In this document: positions 5,984 to 8,582 of the stretch, piece after piece
Position numbering within the stretch: the stretch's first letter is position 1
Layout: each line of letters starts with the position of its first letter
From: Candidatus Methanofastidiosia archaeon
Lineage (GTDB): Archaea > Methanobacteriota_B > Thermococci > Methanofastidiosales > Methanofastidiosaceae
Reading direction: 5' to 3'
Length of the DNA stretch: 8,582 nucleotides
Assembly (NCBI GenBank): GCA_003558335.1
Contig: PWMA01000120.1
Span: forward strand, 1 to 8,582
Made by a program: the position numbers and the translations under genes
The notes under the pieces: model-generated
Databases searched by the model: none
Told to the model about the DNA's origin: nothing
The model's input: the letters and a program-made list of their open reading frames with translations, nothing else

Positions 5984-6709
5984 ATGGATACCTTTACAGT
6001 TTTTAAGATAATAATAGGTGGCCTAGTTCTCTTTCACGCATCTTATCTTGATATTAAAAAGAGAGAGATTGAAGAGTGGCACTGGATTGTTCTTGCAGCA
6101 ATTGGATTTTCCCATGCATTGTACCTTTCTATAACTCTTCAATCTATAAGACCAATATTAATAACTGGCGGCGTTTTTTTGATTATGTTTGGAGTTGCAC
6201 TTCTCTTATTTCATTTGGGTCTTTTTGGAGGAGGCGATGGAAAGATACTGATGGGGATAGGAGCACTTTTGCCAACACTTCCTGGAAAAGAGTATGCCTT
6301 TGGACTTTTCCCTGTGTCTGTATTTGACAATGCGCTGATGTTAAGTATACTTATCCCTTTTGTACTCTTATTTTACAACCTATCGAAAAGAGATTATCCC
6401 AGGGAGCATGATTCAAGTTTTTTTAAAAAGATAGCTGCTATGATGCTTGGATATAGATTAAAGACGGAAAAACTATCAGATAAATTTTACCCTTTAGAAG
6501 AGTTTAAAGATGGAAAAAGGCCAATCAGACTTTTCATAGGTGATCTGGATTTTGATGTCACAAATTACAAAGAAGAGCTGGATAAAAAAGGCATAGATAA
6601 TCTCTGGGCAACCCCGGGATTGCCATTTGTAGTCCCTATAACAGTTGGCTATTTCATCGCTATTTTTTTCGGCGATATAATGCTTTTTCTTGTAATGGCC
6701 TTAATTTAA
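5984..6709 (+). CDS. Archaeal A24 family prepilin/prearchaellin peptidase
   Basis: This 241-residue aspartic membrane protease removes the class III signal peptide of archaellins or type IV pilin-like proteins at the cytoplasmic membrane. The two catalytic aspartates are visible: D23 in SYLDIKKREI and D85 in the GxGD motif FGGGDGK (81-87). Hydrophobic segments flank both sites (about 6-22, 34-50, 56-80, 105-130). A polar insert (about 134-190) ends in WATPGLPFVVPITVGY (about 208-223), the conserved end of the archaeal A24 C-terminal type II region (Arc_PepC_II), and is followed by a last TM. It is therefore a FlaK/PibD/EppA-class enzyme, but which substrate set it serves cannot be told. No pilin or archaellin genes are in the window. 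It has its own promoter, and a further promoter follows it. Confidence 0.92.
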   Translation: MDTFTVFKIIIGGLVLFHASYLDIKKREIEEWHWIVLAAIGFSHALYLSITLQSIRPILITGGVFLIMFGVALLLFHLGLFGGGDGKILMGIGALLPTLPGKEYAFGLFPVSVFDNALMLSILIPFVLLFYNLSKRDYPREHDSSFFKKIAAMMLGYRLKTEKLSDKFYPLEEFKDGKRPIRLFIGDLDFDVTNYKEELDKKGIDNLWATPGLPFVVPITVGYFIAIFFGDIMLFLVMALI

Positions 6710-6718
6710 AACACAATG

Positions 6719-6728
6719 CTTTTATATA
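6719..6728 (+). promoter_or_regulatory. TATA box of the sensor-like/receiver gene pair
   Basis: CTTTTATATA followed by TGG, with TTTATATA centred about 27 nt before the ATG at 6752 and no ribosome site in the 42-nt gap. This is the clearest leaderless promoter in the window and should drive both 6752-7084 and 7094-7438. Confidence 0.55.
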
Positions 6729-6751
6729 TGGGGCCTTATTAAATTTAATAT

Positions 6752-7084
6752 ATGAAAAAGATTTTCAGCATCAAAGTAGGTGGCTATCTAATCTTGATAC
6801 TAATGCTTGCTTTGGTGGGGATATCGTATTTTATACTTGGAGACAGGTCTCTCTACACAGCAAGAGGCTTATTTATAGCCTTTTTAGTAGCTGCAGTAGT
6901 TTTAGAATACGTATCTTATAAAATCAGAAATGTAATCGATTACTTTAGAAACCCCTTGACAATAGTTATGGGTGTTTCAGAGTCTTTGAAAGCTGAAAAC
7001 CTACCTCCCAAAGAAAAGGAGCAACTTTTGTTCCTCAAAAAAACCCTAGACAATATGGAGCAAATGTATAATGAAATTACATGA
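6752..7084 (+). CDS. Two-TM protein with a HisKA-like helix lacking the phosphoacceptor His
   Basis: This 110-residue protein has two hydrophobic segments (about 10-29 and 37-55) and then a cytoplasmic helical tail (59-108) that resembles the dimerisation/phosphoacceptor (HisKA) helices of histidine kinases. YFRNPLTIVMGVSESL lines up with the classical H-E-L-R-N-P-L-T motif, but D63 falls where the His should be. The second helix (KEKEQLLFLKKTLDNMEQM) also fits. The protein ends at the point where a kinase would begin its ATP-binding domain, and no such domain exists in any frame before the next gene. It cannot autophosphorylate on its own in the classical way. It could be a membrane docking or dimerisation partner of the receiver encoded 9 nt downstream. 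Similarity to HisKA is by eye. I know of no named family for it. Confidence 0.75.
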   Translation: MKKIFSIKVGGYLILILMLALVGISYFILGDRSLYTARGLFIAFLVAAVVLEYVSYKIRNVIDYFRNPLTIVMGVSESLKAENLPPKEKEQLLFLKKTLDNMEQMYNEIT

Positions 7085-7088
7085 GGTG
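7083..7088 (+). promoter_or_regulatory. Shine-Dalgarno site of the response regulator gene
   Basis: GAGGTG overlaps the TGA stop of the preceding gene and lies 5 nt before the ATG at 7094. It fixes the start and indicates coupled translation within a two-gene operon. Confidence 0.75.
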
Positions 7089-7093
7089 TTCAA

Positions 7094-7438
7094 ATGGTTA
7101 AGGTATTAATCGCAGAGGATTATTTGGAGCTTTTAGATTTTTATAAAATGTCTTTAGATTTCGATCTTCTTTTGGCTAAAGATGGGGATGAAGCACTTGA
7201 GATGTATATAAAACACAAGCCAGACGTAGTTCTTATGGATCTAAAACTTCCAAAAAAAGATGGAATTGATGTAACAAAAGAGATCTTAGAACTAGATCCA
7301 GATGCAAGAATTATAGGGATCACAGCTTACGGGCATCTGGAAACTAAAGCCTTTGACGCAGGGGTAAAGCATGTTATAAGAAAGCCTTTTAAGATGTCTG
7401 AATTAAACGATTTAATCAATAAATATGCTAAAAAGTAG
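7094..7438 (+). CDS. Stand-alone receiver-domain response regulator (CheY-like)
   Basis: This 114-residue protein is a single receiver domain with no output domain. The acidic pair is E8-D9, the phosphoacceptor is D49 in VVLMDLKLPKKDG, the switch threonine is T77 in GITAYG, and the conserved lysine is K97 in RKPF with its cis-proline region. All residues needed for Mg2+ binding and phosphorylation are present. The spacing between D9 and D49 is about four residues shorter than in CheY, because the end of helix 1 and the loop before strand 2 are trimmed (MSLDFDLLLAKDG). It acts in the cytoplasm, presumably through protein-protein contact. Its partner is probably the membrane protein encoded just upstream, but the phosphodonor kinase is not in the window. 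Confidence 0.94.
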   Translation: MVKVLIAEDYLELLDFYKMSLDFDLLLAKDGDEALEMYIKHKPDVVLMDLKLPKKDGIDVTKEILELDPDARIIGITAYGHLETKAFDAGVKHVIRKPFKMSELNDLINKYAKK

Positions 7439-7444
7439 GATATA

Positions 7445-7454
7445 CTTAAATATA
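7445..7454 (+). promoter_or_regulatory. TATA box of the transglutaminase-like gene
   Basis: CTTAAATATA is centred about 25 nt before the ATG at 7475, in a 36-nt gap with no Shine-Dalgarno site. This suggests a leaderless transcript separate from the signalling pair upstream. Confidence 0.5.
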
Positions 7455-7474
7455 TTTATTTAACACTTATTTTT

Positions 7475-8398
7475 ATGGTCTTGGAGCAAACCCAAAAAAG
7501 AAAAAATCCAAAAAAATGGTTTGTAATACCTGTTATTCTTATATTGGTATTTATAGTTATAGATAACACTTTTTTCACAGAATACTATTCCTCCGGCCCC
7601 CCATTACCTCCAACACTTCCTGAAAACGCTAGTGATGTAGAAACACAAGAATACACCGAAAAGATTCAAGATCTAGAAAATCTTCTTTCCTCAGTTATGG
7701 AGGAAAAAGAACAACTACGAATCTATCAAGAGCTTTCCATAAACTCTCAAAAGAGGGCATCAGCACTTCTACAGAGATACGCACTAGGGGTAGATATTCC
7801 TTTATCTGAGCCACTAAGGGAAAAGAGAAAGTACATAACTCCAGACTCAGAAGGGGTAACTCAACTTAATAAAAAGATCCCTGAAGGCAACTATCTCTTA
7901 AATGCATACAACTACATTATAGAAAATTTTTACTATTATTATGATCCATTTACCAGAACTACAGAAGGCACTCAAGAGTGGACAAATATAAAGGCCTATG
8001 ATCTTAAAAATGAAAAATGGATTGAAATTAAACTTAGAGATTCTGTTGTTCTCCATGATTTTCCGGATATAATCTTTTATCCTGATGAAACTATAGAATT
8101 TGGCGGGGGTGATTGTGAAGACTTTGCTGTTCTCTATACTTCAATGGCAATAAACAAAGGCCAATCAGGCCACTTTTACATTGTGGATATAGATAAAGAT
8201 GGAATGCAATTTCTTCATGCAATTTCTATAATAAATGGTAGGGTGCTAGTGGATATCCCCTCAAAACTTTACATATCGGGGCGAAACGTTGATGATATCT
8301 TTGATAAATATGTTGACGCTTTAAACGCTAATAAAGTTACAATAATTGGAATCTTTAATCATGAAGAGTTTTCAAACATAAGAAAAACATACAGCTAG
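7475..8398 (+). CDS. Membrane-anchored transglutaminase-like cysteine enzyme
   Basis: This 307-residue protein has a basic N-terminus and one TM or uncleaved signal anchor (about 15-31), followed by a proline-rich stretch (SSGPPLPPTLP, 39-49) and a probable coiled coil (about 56-90). It ends in a transglutaminase-like domain (about 135-270). The presumed catalytic triad is C214 in GGGDCEDFAVL, H248 in FLHAIS and D260 in VDIPS, in the order and spacing of the transglutaminase/papain-like fold. The domain should face outside the cell. Archaeal members are usually thought to be proteases or peptide-modifying enzymes rather than crosslinkers; the substrate is unknown. A Tyr-rich segment (NFYYYYDPF, about 151-159) precedes the catalytic core. 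The start ATG is leaderless. Its stop overlaps the converging Cas4-like gene. Confidence 0.88.
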   Translation: MVLEQTQKRKNPKKWFVIPVILILVFIVIDNTFFTEYYSSGPPLPPTLPENASDVETQEYTEKIQDLENLLSSVMEEKEQLRIYQELSINSQKRASALLQRYALGVDIPLSEPLREKRKYITPDSEGVTQLNKKIPEGNYLLNAYNYIIENFYYYYDPFTRTTEGTQEWTNIKAYDLKNEKWIEIKLRDSVVLHDFPDIIFYPDETIEFGGGDCEDFAVLYTSMAINKGQSGHFYIVDIDKDGMQFLHAISIINGRVLVDIPSKLYISGRNVDDIFDKYVDALNANKVTIIGIFNHEEFSNIRKTYS

Positions 8399-8582
8399 CT
8401 TTGCCAGCAGAACTCATTGTACCCACATCTTTTACAATAACTCTTTTTTTCCTTTAAAGGCTCGGCCTCTGTTTCAAAGAGCTCTTTTACTCTCTCTAAT
8501 ATTTTCATGACCTCTTTTTTATCATCTTCTTTTATCAAAAAAGGGATCCTTTGCTTTACTTGATAATATTCTAAAAAACCTA
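8395..8582 (-). CDS. cas4: Cas4-type PD-(D/E)XK nuclease, C-terminal part (partial)
   Basis: Only the last 61 residues lie in the window; the gene runs off the right edge, which is its 5' side. The fragment begins GFLEYYQVKQRIPF and ends KSYCKRCGYNEFCWQS. The CxxC-x5-C near the end (YCKRCGYNEFCW) is the C-terminal cysteine triad that, with one upstream cysteine, holds the Fe-S cluster of Cas4/Dna2/AddB-like nucleases. 'EYYQVKQR' resembles the 'Y..k.rr' block of Cas4, and the helix EVMKILERVKELFE before the cysteines also fits. The nuclease active site lies outside the window. It may be part of a CRISPR adaptation module or a stand-alone Cas4-like enzyme. Its TAG stop shares CTAG with the stop of the converging gene. 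Confidence 0.82.
   Translation of the reverse strand, partial: GFLEYYQVKQRIPFLIKEDDKKEVMKILERVKELFETEAEPLKEKKSYCKRCGYNEFCWQS

Noticed and set aside
6076..6327. Alternative plus-strand frame within the peptidase gene
   Set aside because: The main frame holds both catalytic aspartates; this one is Cys/Trp/Ser-rich with no domain.
7141..7323. Minus-strand open frame within the response regulator
   Set aside because: Ser-rich shadow of a complete receiver domain.
1..8582. CRISPR array, tRNA/rRNA gene, insertion sequence or long repeat
   Set aside because: No regularly spaced repeats, cloverleaf-like sequence, transposase motifs or terminal inverted repeats were seen. The Cas4-like fragment alone is not evidence for an array in this window.

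Overview
The window is a compact, AT-rich stretch that reads as archaeal. Several gene starts have a TATA-like box about 23-28 nt upstream of the ATG and no ribosome binding site, which is the arrangement of leaderless archaeal transcripts. Genes inside operons have GAGG/GGTG-type Shine-Dalgarno sites instead. The prepilin peptidase carries the archaeal type C-terminal region, and the DUF2148 and Cas4 families suit an anaerobic archaeon. A euryarchaeal, possibly methanogen-related lineage is likely, but the sequence alone does not fix the taxon.

Layout. At the left edge (3-38) is the possible 3' end of an upstream plus-strand gene, followed by a DUF2148 Fe-S protein (48-581, +). Converging on it is a three-gene minus-strand cluster of small membrane-anchored proteins (1486 down to 583). 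They resemble the bacterial YqjD/DUF883 and YqjE/DUF1469 families, and the first and third share the same C-terminal anchor pattern. Next is a minus-strand ABC transporter operon (5283 down to 1552): a NatA-like ATPase, an ABC-2 permease fused to a PrsW-like intramembrane protease domain, and a second ABC-2 permease. Start and stop codons overlap throughout this operon.

A short divergent promoter region (5284-5401) separates this operon from the plus-strand half. The plus-strand genes are a corrinoid adenosyltransferase (CobO type), an archaeal A24 prepilin/prearchaellin peptidase, a two-TM protein with a HisKA-like helix in which Asp takes the place of the phosphoacceptor His, a stand-alone receiver protein 9 nt downstream, and a membrane-anchored transglutaminase-like cysteine enzyme. 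At the right edge the C-terminal 61 residues of a Cas4-type nuclease lie on the minus strand, overlapping the transglutaminase gene's stop by 4 nt.

How they fit together. The three ABC genes should form one membrane complex (one ATPase, two different permeases) with a possible built-in protease or scaffold domain. The pseudo-kinase-like protein and the receiver form a bicistronic signalling pair. The peptidase and the transglutaminase-like protein concern the cell surface, but a functional link to the signalling pair is only suggested by proximity. No tRNA, rRNA, IS element or CRISPR array is seen, and no intergenic gap exceeds about 120 nt.
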